Shown here one piece after another: positions 52,918 to 63,100 of a DNA stretch of 64,000 nt. The DNA lies in NCBI RefSeq assembly GCF_024189315.1, contig NZ_JAIZEO010000004.1:186001-250000 (forward strand), given 5' to 3'. The translations under genes and the position numbers were made by a program. Under the pieces are notes generated by a model that did not search any database, was not told the DNA's origin, and was given only the letters and a program-made list of their open reading frames with translations. This DNA comes from Halobacillus sp. A5. GTDB lineage: Bacteria > Bacillota > Bacilli > Bacillales > Halobacillaceae. Position 1 is the stretch's first letter, and every line of letters starts with the position of its first letter.

Positions 52918-53856
52918 CTAGGCATCCGCCACACATCGAAAACCCATGTTTCCTGTTGAACTGTCCATGGTGTTTGAGCTTCGGGCCGCTACGCGGTAAC
53001 GATTGCAATAGGAGTGGTGGCATAGATAGGAACCGCCTCTCATTACTTTTGAAGCTGTGTCACGGCTTGCCCTGCCGGGGACCGTAAACGTATCGGCGCA
53101 CCATTCCCATACATTCCCTGCGACATGATACAAGCCGTAGCCATTTGCTGGAAAGGTCGTTACCGGCGCAGTGCCGAAGTATCCATCTTCTTCTATGTTC
53201 TCCTGAGGAAATCTCCCCTGCCAAATATTACAATAATGTTCGCCGTCCGGGTGCAGTTCATCGCCCCAGGGATACTTCTTCTGCTCAAGGCCGCCGCGGG
53301 CTGCATATTCCCATTCTGCTTCAGTCGGAAGTCTTTTTCCTGCCCAATTGCAGAAAGCAAGAGCATCATTCCATGATACATGAATAACAGGGTGATCCAG
53401 CCGATCTTCTATCGTTGACCCAATGCCTTCCGGCTGATACCAGTAAGCTCCTTCTACTGCGATCCACCATGGTGTCTGGGGCAGCTGCTGTACTTGAAAG
53501 CCAGGTTCATCGGGGATAAACTGGTAAAATACGAACGACCAGCCATACTGCTCGGCCTCCGTTTTGTACCCAGTCTCTTTGATGAATTGTTGAAAATCAG
53601 CATTGCTCACCGTGTGGGCATCAATATAAAAAGAATCGACCTCGACTTTCCGGACAGGCCCTTCCCCATCAAACGGAAAGCCATCTTTATCTTCGGTACC
53701 CATTAAGAATTCCCCGCCCGGAAGGTACACCATTCTTTCTTTTAACTTTACTTTCTTAGCTGCCGGTACTTCATTAGGCGAATTGCTGCGACCTCCTCCC
53801 GCCTCCACATCGGAGCGGCTGGCATGGCAGCACGGGCGCCTGTTTCCTTTCTCCAT
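52918..53856 (-). CDS. Formylglycine-generating enzyme (sulfatase maturase, SUMF1 type)
   Basis: A 312-residue FGE-sulfatase domain protein. Motifs: PGGEFLMGTEDKDGFPFDGEGPVRKVEVDSFYIDAHTVSNADFQQF, HVSWNDALAFCNWAGKRLPTEAEWEYAARGG, GNVWEWCADTF, and the active-site GGSYLCHHSYCNRYRVAARS with Cys279 and Cys284, spaced like the copper-binding Cys pair of human FGE. It oxidises the Cys of CxPxR in sulfatases to formylglycine. The sulfatase encoded four genes away (CAPSR) is the obvious client. No maturase of the SPASM/AtsB type is seen. It starts 13 bp after the EEP-fold gene. Confidence 0.92.
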   Translation of the reverse strand: MEKGNRRPCCHASRSDVEAGGGRSNSPNEVPAAKKVKLKERMVYLPGGEFLMGTEDKDGFPFDGEGPVRKVEVDSFYIDAHTVSNADFQQFIKETGYKTEAEQYGWSFVFYQFIPDEPGFQVQQLPQTPWWIAVEGAYWYQPEGIGSTIEDRLDHPVIHVSWNDALAFCNWAGKRLPTEAEWEYAARGGLEQKKYPWGDELHPDGEHYCNIWQGRFPQENIEEDGYFGTAPVTTFPANGYGLYHVAGNVWEWCADTFTVPGRASRDTASKVMRGGSYLCHHSYCNRYRVAARSSNTMDSSTGNMGFRCVADA

Positions 53857-53869
53857 GGTATTTCCTCCT

Positions 53870-54643
53870 TCAGCCTTCTAACGTTGTGAATACTGGATAG
53901 TGATCAGAAGGGTAGCGTCCCTTTATCTGTCTGCGGTCTATCTCTGTTTCTTTTACCTTCACATCTGTTGTACAAAAAATATAATCAATGGGGTCCCCTT
54001 CTGTTCCGCCTTTAAATTGATGGAAGGTTTTCCCCGGTAAAGCTTCGAGGGAGGAAAACGCATCCTGCACCAATAATTTTCCACGGATGAATCGGATCGC
54101 TCTATCCCGGGGAATGCTGTTAAAGTCACCCATTAAAACCACCGGAATCTTCCTGCTTACATAATGAGAATAAATCTTCTCCCAGATCAGCGCAATCCCC
54201 TTTTCTCTTGCTTGTAAACTAATATGGTCGAGGTGCGTATTGTAAACAATAAATTCATCGCGGGGCGCCTGCTTGAAGCGAAAGTGACCCCACGTACATA
54301 TTCTTGGAAAGTCGCTGTCCCAGCTGATACTGCCGGGGACCTCCGGCTGATCAGACAGCCAGAACTGCCCCTCATACTCACATTCAACCAGCCGGTGGTT
54401 ATAAAAAATCGGGCAGAACTCATCGCTCATCCCGCCGCGGCGTCCCTCCCCGATCCATCGATAATCAGGTAAAGCCGTTTCCATATCCTGCGTCATGGGA
54501 AGCAGGGCTTCTTGAACGCCGAGCACCACTGGATCGTGTTCCTCAATCAAAGCTGAAACTTTATCTGCACGGTGCTTCCACGAATCAAGACCATCCTGTT
54601 CAAGATTCACTCTTATATTGAAGGTACCGATTTTTAACTCCAT
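53870..54643 (-). CDS. Endonuclease/exonuclease/phosphatase-fold phosphodiesterase
   Basis: A 257-residue EEP-superfamily protein: FNIRVNLEQDGLDSW, VLGVQEALLPM (catalytic Glu), NTHLDHISLQAR, VVLMGDFNSIP and the C-terminal YPSDHYPVFTTL. There is no signal peptide. In carbohydrate loci such proteins may remove phosphodiester substituents, but the substrate is unknown. AGAAGGT precedes the ATG at 54643. A terminator separates it from the PF10091 gene, so it and the FGE gene may have their own promoter. Confidence 0.85.
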   Translation of the reverse strand: MELKIGTFNIRVNLEQDGLDSWKHRADKVSALIEEHDPVVLGVQEALLPMTQDMETALPDYRWIGEGRRGGMSDEFCPIFYNHRLVECEYEGQFWLSDQPEVPGSISWDSDFPRICTWGHFRFKQAPRDEFIVYNTHLDHISLQAREKGIALIWEKIYSHYVSRKIPVVLMGDFNSIPRDRAIRFIRGKLLVQDAFSSLEALPGKTFHQFKGGTEGDPIDYIFCTTDVKVKETEIDRRQIKGRYPSDHYPVFTTLEG

Positions 54644-54672
54644 TTTCAAACCTTCTTTCTATTATGTATAAA

Positions 54673-54706
54673 AGGCTCAACTAATAATCTAGTTGAGCCT
54701 CAAGCA
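54673..54706 (-). terminator. Terminator after the PF10091 glycosidase gene
   Basis: Eleven-bp stem AGGCTCAACTA / TAGTTGAGCCT with a 6-nt loop, followed by TTTATA in the minus direction. It divides the carbohydrate locus into two units. The gap 54701-54884 shows no gene. Confidence 0.82.
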
Positions 54707-54884
54707 TTGTCTCTGCAGTCATGAATAGACTGCCCCGTTTACCCTACCCGCACTGAAAATCGATAGATAAGGGAAGACGATCCGGGGAAACTGTCGGACA
54801 TGGCTGGTCCACGCAGTGACTGTCTCCAGAGATAATAGACTCATACTTATCTACTTCCCGAATAAAGCCTGTCTTTAACAATTA

Positions 54885-56162
54885 TCAGCGGATCAGCCGG
54901 TCTGTAAAAAAGGACATACCCCTTTTATACGCGGTCAGCCCGTAAAGCATAGAGCTCCAGTCAATTAATGTGATTTTCGCCGGATACCAGCGGACCGGCT
55001 GCTCCATGTGCCACCATGAGCAGCGGTGTAGTCCAAAGCGATAGGCTGCTTTCAGCTTTTTCTCATCTTCCTGATCATCTGGATTCTCATACGTATCGTA
55101 TGGCAGGTGCAGGCGATATAGCGCATATAAATCATAAAGGCCAGAAGGGTTCACAGGTAAAAATCCCGCAACAATATAGGCAGAGGCGATATCACCCGGC
55201 GAATTATTAATCTGATCGGCATGATAGCCTCCATGCAATCCGTCATTCGGACCTGCTCCGTATCCCCATACATAAGAAGGAACGTCCTCAAGCTCTTTCC
55301 ATTTTAATTGATCGGCGAGACAAGCATTTTTATAAAACTCGCGATACACAGGACTTTCTGCGTATTCAGGGACAAGATAGAAAGGGAACTGATGAACAAA
55401 TGATGATAAAAAGGAATCCTGTCCTCGCTTCCCGTTTGTATCGGTCAATACAGGAATATCACGGTAGTGAACCTGCGGAAGATCTTCTATCTTATCTTCA
55501 GAAAAATTCTTATGCCATAAGTCTTGAATGCTTTCATTTTCAGGTTGTCCGAGTAGAGCCAGATGAGCAACTAATACATATTCGTTGTAAGCAGGGAGCG
55601 GCAGTGTGCCCTGGCCGTCTTTTACAACCATATTAATTGAGCCGTTATCCCGATCCGCCACAACGATGCTCCAGTCGATTTCTTTCAGCAGGGCGCGCGC
55701 CATCGTGTCAATCTCAGGATGAGTATCTTTAAAGTGCTGTCCAGCAAATAAGGCGCCGGCTACCAGTAACGACGTATCAATTGTAGAGATTTCAGATTTA
55801 AGATTCTCCCCGGTTTCCATATGGACAAAATGGGCATAAAATCCCGCACTCTCATCCCGGGCAGGGTCACAGCCGTCGATCTTACCTGTAACCGCCCGCA
55901 GCGTAGTGATAACCTTTTCTGCTGCTTCGTCTTCCCAGCCTTCCATATCCGCTACACATAAACCAATTATTCCAACACCTGTGGCTGCAATCGAGCACTT
56001 CTCTTCAGGATTATCCTCCAGCGTCCGGTAACTGTCCGCGTACAGCCCGGTGACCGGGTGCCTCGATGCGTCCAGTAACCGATAAGCATCTTCATACTGG
56101 CGGTCGAAAAATCTCCTCACACGGTCTGGTAATTGAGTATATAAATCAGTCGTAGTCGTCAA
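54885..56162 (-). CDS. PF10091-type (GH144/NdvB-like) (alpha/alpha)6 glycosidase
   Basis: A 425-residue cytoplasmic protein with the barrel pattern of the Glycoamylase domain (PF10091), known from GH144 endo-beta-1,2-glucanases and cyclic beta-1,2-glucan synthase: CSIAATGVGIIGLCVADMEGWEDEAAEKVITTLRAV, SEISTIDTSLLVAGALFAGQHF, WGYGAGPNDGLHGGYHAD and SPGDIASAYIVAGFLPVNPSGLYDLYALY. It starts at TTG, which overlaps the sulfatase stop (TTGA), with GGAGG upstream. With the GH94 and GH35 genes it points to beta-1,2-glucan breakdown. Assignment is from pattern, not from search. Confidence 0.65.
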   Translation of the reverse strand: MTTTTDLYTQLPDRVRRFFDRQYEDAYRLLDASRHPVTGLYADSYRTLEDNPEEKCSIAATGVGIIGLCVADMEGWEDEAAEKVITTLRAVTGKIDGCDPARDESAGFYAHFVHMETGENLKSEISTIDTSLLVAGALFAGQHFKDTHPEIDTMARALLKEIDWSIVVADRDNGSINMVVKDGQGTLPLPAYNEYVLVAHLALLGQPENESIQDLWHKNFSEDKIEDLPQVHYRDIPVLTDTNGKRGQDSFLSSFVHQFPFYLVPEYAESPVYREFYKNACLADQLKWKELEDVPSYVWGYGAGPNDGLHGGYHADQINNSPGDIASAYIVAGFLPVNPSGLYDLYALYRLHLPYDTYENPDDQEDEKKLKAAYRFGLHRCSWWHMEQPVRWYPAKITLIDWSSMLYGLTAYKRGMSFFTDRLIR

Positions 56163-57640
56163 ACGTTCACGCCTCCCTGCCGTTTATAAATGGTTTGGAA
56201 TTTTTCATGACGTTTCTCCAATCGGCCGGCGGCTTCATATCGTCCTTCTTCACGAAGTCTCTCCACATAGTTGGGATAGTTTCCACGCGTATGAAAGGGG
56301 CCTCCTTCATGAATAACATTCCACATCGGATCCGTCGGTGATTCTGATGTTGCCATCTGCTCGGCCACCCATTCATCCAGCAGCCTCATTCCTTTTGCTG
56401 CCACTTCAGGTTTTTCATCGAAGAGGTTGTTCGTTTCATGAGGATCGTTCTCAATATCAAACAGCATCCAATCAGGGAAATCCTTTAATCCGTCATGATA
56501 CGTACGGATCAACATCCAATTGTCAAACCGGACGCCCCTCTGACAGCTCCATGCAGCCTGACTGACGACAAGATACGGACGGCCTGCCTCTTCCCCTTTT
56601 GTAATAGCCGGAAGAAAGCTTGTCCCATCCCAGCGCTCCTGCTTAGTTCCTCCAATGAGATCGATCAACGTCGGTCCGACATCAAGCTGATAATGAAAAT
56701 CGTCATCGACATGACCCTGTTTTAAGTCCGGACCGGAGATAATTAACGGGATACGGCTCGTAATGTGATCGGCCGTCTGGTGGTCGCCGTACACATTGAG
56801 CTCTCCCTGGTTTTCTCCGTGATCAGCCGAGATAATAATCGTCGTTTCTTCCAAAATCCCTTCTTCTTCGAGAGCCTGCAGCAGCTGGCCGATATGATCA
56901 TCAACGTGACGGATCGCTGTATCATACCCGTCAATCCACCGCTTAAAATCGTCAACCGAAGCAATTTCCTCCGGCAGATTCGGCCACTGGTTGCGGTCAG
57001 GAATCTCCCGGGAGCTCATCGGACCATAGCTTTCGCGGTGTTCGGCAATGATTTCATCCGTCAGCCAGTCCGGTGCAGGATCATTTTCAAAAGGATTGCC
57101 GTATTCTTCCGGCGTCCGGTAAGGCGTGTGCGGATCCCAGAAATTCAAGTACAGGAACCAGTCGTCTTTCTCCGTACCACGTCCTTTAATCCATCGCAGC
57201 GCTTCTTTAGACACATCGTCCGCTGTTTCACCTGCATGCTTGCCGGTATCATGCATTTCAAGAAAACCTTCCAGCACATTCCACTTGGCGTGACGTCCTG
57301 GAAAAGGACTGATCATCGCGGTGTGATGACCTTTAAATCGCAGCTCTTCCACCCATGCCTGATAAGGACTGTGGTGATGGTTAAACGGTCGGGCCGCTCC
57401 GATTGGACGTACATCTGCATCCAAACCGCCATGGTTAATCGAGCCCGTATGAATGCCAAATCTAGAATTGAAAAGCGCATTTCTTGAAGGGGCACACGGT
57501 GCGTCTGAAGCATAATAATTCGTAAACCTCACCCCTTTTTCTGCAATCTTATCGATGTTCGGGGAGGTATTGCGATGATACCCATAAGCACCAAGATGGT
57601 CGGGACGTAGAGAATCAATATCGAGATAAAGGATTTTCAT
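56159..57640 (-). CDS. Type I (Cys) sulfatase
   Basis: A 493-residue sulfatase of the alkaline phosphatase superfamily, without signal peptide. The formylglycine site is Cys49 in CAPSRNALFNSRFG (CxPxR). Metal and active-site segments: LYLDIDSLRPDHLGAYG at the N-terminus (Asp7, Asp9), ISADHGENQGEL, and DDHIGQLLQALEEEGI. As a cytoplasmic enzyme it would act on imported sulfated or phosphorylated oligosaccharides. The FGE gene in the same locus would activate it. GAAAGGAAG precedes the ATG. Confidence 0.9.
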   Translation of the reverse strand: MKILYLDIDSLRPDHLGAYGYHRNTSPNIDKIAEKGVRFTNYYASDAPCAPSRNALFNSRFGIHTGSINHGGLDADVRPIGAARPFNHHHSPYQAWVEELRFKGHHTAMISPFPGRHAKWNVLEGFLEMHDTGKHAGETADDVSKEALRWIKGRGTEKDDWFLYLNFWDPHTPYRTPEEYGNPFENDPAPDWLTDEIIAEHRESYGPMSSREIPDRNQWPNLPEEIASVDDFKRWIDGYDTAIRHVDDHIGQLLQALEEEGILEETTIIISADHGENQGELNVYGDHQTADHITSRIPLIISGPDLKQGHVDDDFHYQLDVGPTLIDLIGGTKQERWDGTSFLPAITKGEEAGRPYLVVSQAAWSCQRGVRFDNWMLIRTYHDGLKDFPDWMLFDIENDPHETNNLFDEKPEVAAKGMRLLDEWVAEQMATSESPTDPMWNVIHEGGPFHTRGNYPNYVERLREEGRYEAAGRLEKRHEKFQTIYKRQGGVNV

Positions 57641-57667
57641 TTGAATCTTCCTTTCTTTATTTTGGAT

Positions 57668-60073
57668 TTATTGAAATTTCACTATAAGTTGATCATCAAC
57701 TTTGGCATGCTTTTTAGAGAATATATACGTCAAATTATTTTCGTGCTGGACCGTATACTCCTTACTCGGCAGCACTTGCCGGTCAGTTCGCAAGGCAATC
57801 ACATCCTCTGATTGAGTGAGACGGAATTGAATTTCATCCGTACGCCTGTCTCTTATTTCTGCCGTGGCATAACAAATGACCGTTTCTCCTATCGTGATGT
57901 TAATCGGAAGCATCACACCTTCTTTTGCCTGCAGTTCAAGCTTCCGCTCATCAAAGAGCTTCCTTCCTTTTTCAAAAACATGCATCTTCTTATCAAAGTT
58001 GTCCAAATTCAGTATGTGGAGGAACCTCTCCCCCTGCTTATTGGCAGTAGATGTCATGAACACGCCATGGTACGCACTGTCGTTCGTCAGCTGGGGATCA
58101 GCACCTAACCTTCCTAACGCCTTTTGAAAAAGATCGATATCACACGTATATGGAGCTGCGATCACGATGACTCTCCCTTTCCCTGCCCTTGCATCAAATC
58201 CGCATATTTCATCAGTGCCATAAACGCGGAGAAGCGTTTCACTATTATCGCCAGTTTCAAAAACCTGCGCTTTGTGGACACGGATCTCCGCTCTCCCCTC
58301 TGCCCATCCATCGGCATAAACTGATAAATCGTACTGAGGTCCGGCCAGACGCATTCCTGTTGATTGTACGCCTAAAGCGTCTGCCAGCAGTCGGCATGGG
58401 CTGCCTTCCATATCGTATTCCGGCAGCTCTCCATACAAAAGGAGACTTCCCCCATTCGTTAAATAGACTGCTAGTTTCTCCTGAATATCCGCCGCCATGT
58501 AACGTGCGGATGGGACGGCCAAAACTGATACCTGTTCTGGATCGACCGGCTGATTTTGGATATCGGCCGATCCGTATCTGTATCCAGCCAGCAGCATCGC
58601 CCGCGCCATATTTTCCCAAGCAGCCGTCGATCGGTTAGCCTCAATGTTTTGATAGATTTCCTTCATTTTCCCGCTGTTTGGATAACAGCCTTCGGTCATG
58701 TAGTAATCAGGAATAAAGGCAAATGCGACATCATCTCGCTCCTCTTCCATTACCGCAAGTTTATCGGAGACCGCCATGATCGTTTGAATGGAGCGCGCCA
58801 TCCTCGGATACGTATAGTTAAGTTCTCCCTCTGGGCTGATTGGCGCTGCAAATCCGTGTCGTTCCCCGGTAGATGCGATCCGATCGTTGCCATCATTACG
58901 CTTATCGTTCAACCGGTAGTTTTTACCTCCCGTCATTAAATAATAATTAATGAGTCTGTTCCCCTGGGCGATGCACATTCTTGCTTTAAAGTCAGCTGCC
59001 GAAGGATCCATGCGGCCGCTGAAATTATTGCCAAAATTGCCATCCCCGCAGTTAAACTCAACAGACGTTAACGGCTGTTCCGGTCGATGTACAGCATCCA
59101 TGAAACCATTAATCAAATACAAATCTTGAAAACTAGTCATGTCTAAATCGCCAAAATAAATATCCGATCCTGATAAATAACCTTCATCCTGCGTATACGA
59201 CTCATACAGCTGACTGATTCCGATCGGATACGTAAAGCCGCGCCCTCCATCAGTTCCGTGTATATTAACGATAAAAGGAATGTCCTTTACATCAAATTCC
59301 TCAGCAAAGCTTCTTAATGCCGCAATATATTTGGCAAATCGGTGGCGCATATAATAGCCGAGATCGAAGTGCAGCTGGGTTACATAGCTTTCCGCAGGAG
59401 AGCGAAAGGCTGAATAATTACCGTCTACATCAAATGGGTAGCGTGCCTGCAGTCCAGATGAACCGTAGCGCATCTTTAGCCAGCCGGTAAAATCATCGAG
59501 CACATGGTCGGTTAAGTCCGGGCAGTTGCTCACCCAGGAAAGCATGCCGACTTCATTATCGAGCTGCACGCCGATAATATTCCCACCGTTGGGCTGCAGT
59601 CTTGGAGCCGCGATCTCCATCACCGCTGTATACCACTTCTTCGTCTCCTGTAAAAAAGCAGGCGCGGTGTAGTCGAGGGTTTTAGCCAATGTCTGTTTTC
59701 CATCCCACGTCACAGGAACAATCTCGGGATGTTTATCAATCACCCAGTAAGGAATGCCTTCATTTTTCATTTCGGCCATGATAAAAGGACCAGGACGCAG
59801 GAAAAAGTAAAGCTCATTTTCCACGCATAGATCTATAAACCCTTCCAAATCAAGCTCTGGACGTGTCTTTCCTTGTAAGTCGATCCTTCCTTCAAACTCT
59901 TCATGACACAGCCACGGAACATAGGAGGCGACGGCGTTACAGCCGGCCTCCTTCAATTTATTGATCCGATCCTGCCACTCTGAGCGGTCGAGCCGGTAAT
60001 AATGAATTTCTCCACACATAATCATTTGGGGCTCGCCGTCAATTACAATCTGCTTATCCGTAATTTCAATCAT
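57668..60073 (-). CDS. GH35 glycosidase or beta-1,2-glucosyltransferase
   Basis: A 801-residue cytoplasmic GH35 enzyme: GEIHYYRLDRSEWQDRI at the N-terminus, FLRPGPFIMAEMKNEGIP, acid/base Glu174 in IGVQLDNEVG and nucleophile Glu339 in LTSVEFNCGDG. GH35 is mainly beta-galactosidase, but it also contains a characterised beta-1,2-glucosyltransferase (Ignavibacterium album). Given the GH94 phosphorylase next to it, action on beta-1,2-glucosides is as likely as galactose release. AAGGGAATGAG precedes the ATG. Confidence 0.85.
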   Translation of the reverse strand: MIEITDKQIVIDGEPQMIMCGEIHYYRLDRSEWQDRINKLKEAGCNAVASYVPWLCHEEFEGRIDLQGKTRPELDLEGFIDLCVENELYFFLRPGPFIMAEMKNEGIPYWVIDKHPEIVPVTWDGKQTLAKTLDYTAPAFLQETKKWYTAVMEIAAPRLQPNGGNIIGVQLDNEVGMLSWVSNCPDLTDHVLDDFTGWLKMRYGSSGLQARYPFDVDGNYSAFRSPAESYVTQLHFDLGYYMRHRFAKYIAALRSFAEEFDVKDIPFIVNIHGTDGGRGFTYPIGISQLYESYTQDEGYLSGSDIYFGDLDMTSFQDLYLINGFMDAVHRPEQPLTSVEFNCGDGNFGNNFSGRMDPSAADFKARMCIAQGNRLINYYLMTGGKNYRLNDKRNDGNDRIASTGERHGFAAPISPEGELNYTYPRMARSIQTIMAVSDKLAVMEEERDDVAFAFIPDYYMTEGCYPNSGKMKEIYQNIEANRSTAAWENMARAMLLAGYRYGSADIQNQPVDPEQVSVLAVPSARYMAADIQEKLAVYLTNGGSLLLYGELPEYDMEGSPCRLLADALGVQSTGMRLAGPQYDLSVYADGWAEGRAEIRVHKAQVFETGDNSETLLRVYGTDEICGFDARAGKGRVIVIAAPYTCDIDLFQKALGRLGADPQLTNDSAYHGVFMTSTANKQGERFLHILNLDNFDKKMHVFEKGRKLFDERKLELQAKEGVMLPINITIGETVICYATAEIRDRRTDEIQFRLTQSEDVIALRTDRQVLPSKEYTVQHENNLTYIFSKKHAKVDDQLIVKFQ

Positions 60074-60097
60074 TAAAGTCTCATTCCCTTCTGTAGC

Positions 60098-60180
60098 GTT
60101 CAGTCGCTATTTCTTTCGTTAGGGCGTAATCACACTGAGTTAGGGTGCTATCGTCTTGCGTTAGGGCGTTATCTCCCCTC
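60098..60180. repeat. Four 21-bp tandem units with GTTAGGGCGTTATC core
   Basis: Units start at 60098 (diverged), 60118, 60139 and 60160; the last three are exactly 21 bp apart. The core resembles the TTAYGGGCGATAA units at 18.7 and 36.9 kb. It fills the gap between the GH94 and GH35 genes. Confidence 0.75.
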
Positions 60181-60184
60181 CCCA

Positions 60185-63100
60185 TTAGGGAAGGAAAATT
60201 TCGATCACATTATCTTCCGCACTGCACAATCGCTCAAACTCCTGCTGATCGATGCGCAGCCCGCCTTCACGATAGGTATTTTTTAGAAGCCCCGCATTTT
60301 CTACCCGCTGTCCATTAACGGCGACGCGTTTCTCCCCTTTTCCAAGTAAATAAACAAAGGTGACTGCTTTATCATTGATTTGAAAATCGAAATGCAGCCC
60401 ATTAAAATCTTCCGGAAGAACAGGATCGATCACGAGATCACCGTCTTCCTGACGAATACCCAGACAATTGGAGATCAGCTGATTCATATAAATTCCGGGA
60501 CCGCTCGAATAGATGCGCCATCCTCCCTTTACAGCCACGGTGCCGGCTCTGAGCTTATCAAAATTCGCTTCGGCGTCATAACGTGTATTGAATTTTCCAT
60601 CCGAGCTGCTGAAATAAGCATTGCTTTGTCTAATTTCTGCATTAGGTACTACTTTTTGGATGCCGATTGGATTAATTTTCTGAAGTCCGTGCCATACTTC
60701 CTCCTTCTTGCCCAGCTTCGCCATCGCTTCGACGAACCGGATGTGGGCATGTACATACTGCAGTCCGATTTCCCTCCCGAAATTCGAAGACTGCTCTGCT
60801 CGTTTAAAGTGGGTGCTTACTCCTCCGGTATAATTTGCCGGCCGGTTCATTAAGCGAACGCCGTCCGGGCAGTACAATTTTTCTCTAATGATACGGTAAT
60901 GGTGCTCTGCCTGATCGGCTGTCAGAAGCTCGCTGATAATTCCACGCTGCATCGGCAGCAGCCGGTAATCGATGCCGGTCGTCGTATCATTCGGATGAAG
61001 CATCAGCTCGGCCTCCCCTGGTTTTTCCATATATACAAACCCTGGCAGGACGTCTGTCTGCAGCATATAAGTCTTAAAGTCTTTTTCAATCCCTGAAGCT
61101 AGAGCGGCGAGCTCTGCAGCGTGCTGCTCATCAAAGGATTCCAGGACGTCAGCCAGTTTAGTCACCACCTGGTACGTCAGAGCCACGGTCCAACTGCTGA
61201 CCATATATTTTTTCAGCTGAGCATTCGCCGGCTGCAGCGTATCATCCCAGTCACCGTCTCCATAAGAAGACAAATACGTCTCATGGAGAAAATGGCTCTT
61301 AATATAATCGATTTCTTTCTTCGCATGGTCGTAGATAGACTCCGTCTCACTCGTTAAAGCAAATCCAGCGTCCCGCTTGGTATAAGGTAATTTCTCCTGC
61401 AGAATGTCAAAGTCCTTCGTCGCCGCTAAATAATCTCCCAGAGCCTTCAGCGGCCAGACAATTACGTCGCCATGGCTTTCTCCTGCCTGTATATGAAAAT
61501 ATTTATCGAACATAAACCATTGCGGCCAGTTGCCGTCTTCTTCAAACTGGTGGCTGTAGACGGTTTTTAAGATTTCTTTGGCAGACTCATAGTTTTGTGT
61601 GGCCATAAAATATTCCATCGGTCCTTGACATACATCTCTTGTGCCCCAGGCAGCCCCGCTGTACTGCTCAAGCCCGTGAGGAACAGAAAAGTGAACGAGC
61701 ATATTGTGCGTATACCACCAGGCCAGGGCATTTACTTTGTTGAATTCTTCTGTGACTTCACCTTTTTCTGAGAGTCTAAACCCGTTCATAATGCGGCGAT
61801 AGTACGCTCGGTAACGTTCAATTTCTTCCTCGGCCGAACGTTTTTTAACTCCGATTTCTTCACCATGCAGCCGCCCTTGAACTGTCATTTCCCATTCACT
61901 TGAAGCCTCAAGCTCTAAGACTACCAGCGAAGCAGATCCTGGTTTGACGGAGGATGCCAGCTTTTGTTCATCGGAGACCTCAAATTCAGCTCCCTCGACG
62001 TACAGAGTATAAGCCAGTTCAGGAAATACCTCAGCGCTCATTGAATCTTCATCGGCAGTTACCGTTAGTGACGCTCCTTCCTGAACAACGTGATAAGGCA
62101 CTTCATATTCATTCGGATGCATCACAAACTGATTCGTTACCAAACAACGGTAGGCTGTGCCACTGCAAGTCTTTACTGTAAGTCTGACCTCCGGAGAATC
62201 TACGGTAGTATAACTGGTGATAATGAACGTCTCTTCCCCTTTTTTGTAATACCAGCGGGCATAGTTAAAGCCCATTTCATATAAGGAAGGCATCGTCAGG
62301 ATCTGATAGCTTCCATCCATTTCTACGTAAATCCGCTGCCCCGAAGTTTTCATTAGATTAAGTGCGTTCCTTGCATTCGTCAGCAATTTATTGAAATTGG
62401 TATTGCCTACAACGAGCTGAGCATTGAAGATGCCGTACATCCACGACGTTGAGGTAATCGTATTTTCTTTTAATCGATCATTTTCCCCCGACATAATGAT
62501 ATGGCCGTGCGGTCGTTCCACCAGATTTTCTTTTTCCTTTAAGACGACGTGCTTATGTGTGTCTGTGAAAAAGGAAAGCAGCGTATTTCCGTCCCACTCC
62601 TCCTGATGGCGCTTAGGATAAATCTGGTCTATCTCCGCAATCGTCATCGAGTCTCCTGATAGGAAATTTCCAATCCCAGGCGCCCGCTCGACTTTATCCA
62701 CCTTTACTGCCGCAGAAAGCTCCTTTGTCTCCACCTGCTCCCAGGCTTCGGTAATGATCTCCTCAAAGTCGGCGCTTGTTACAGCTTTTTCATGATTTTC
62801 AAGAAAATATCCGTAAAAGGTAAAACGCTGCTCTCCAGACAATCCTGCCTTCCCTGACTGCAGAGCCATATAGGCAAATTCATATTGATACACTTCACTT
62901 GGAAGGGATGGTTCTGTTAAGGCTTCCGGTTCATTCGTCTCTTTATAAGATTTTCCAAAGAATTGAAAGCCGTCCGTAGTGTAGCCGACGGTCCCCGTCA
63001 ATGCCCCCTGCTGGAGGTAAGGAAATCCGGTCGACTGCTGCTGGTTCTGACGTGAACATACTATACAGCCTCTATCGTCATCCTCAAAAACCTGGTGGTC

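Noticed and set aside
56765-57487. 240-codon frame antisense to the sulfatase
   Set aside because: The sense strand encodes a complete sulfatase; the antisense frame has no ribosome site or recognisable domain.
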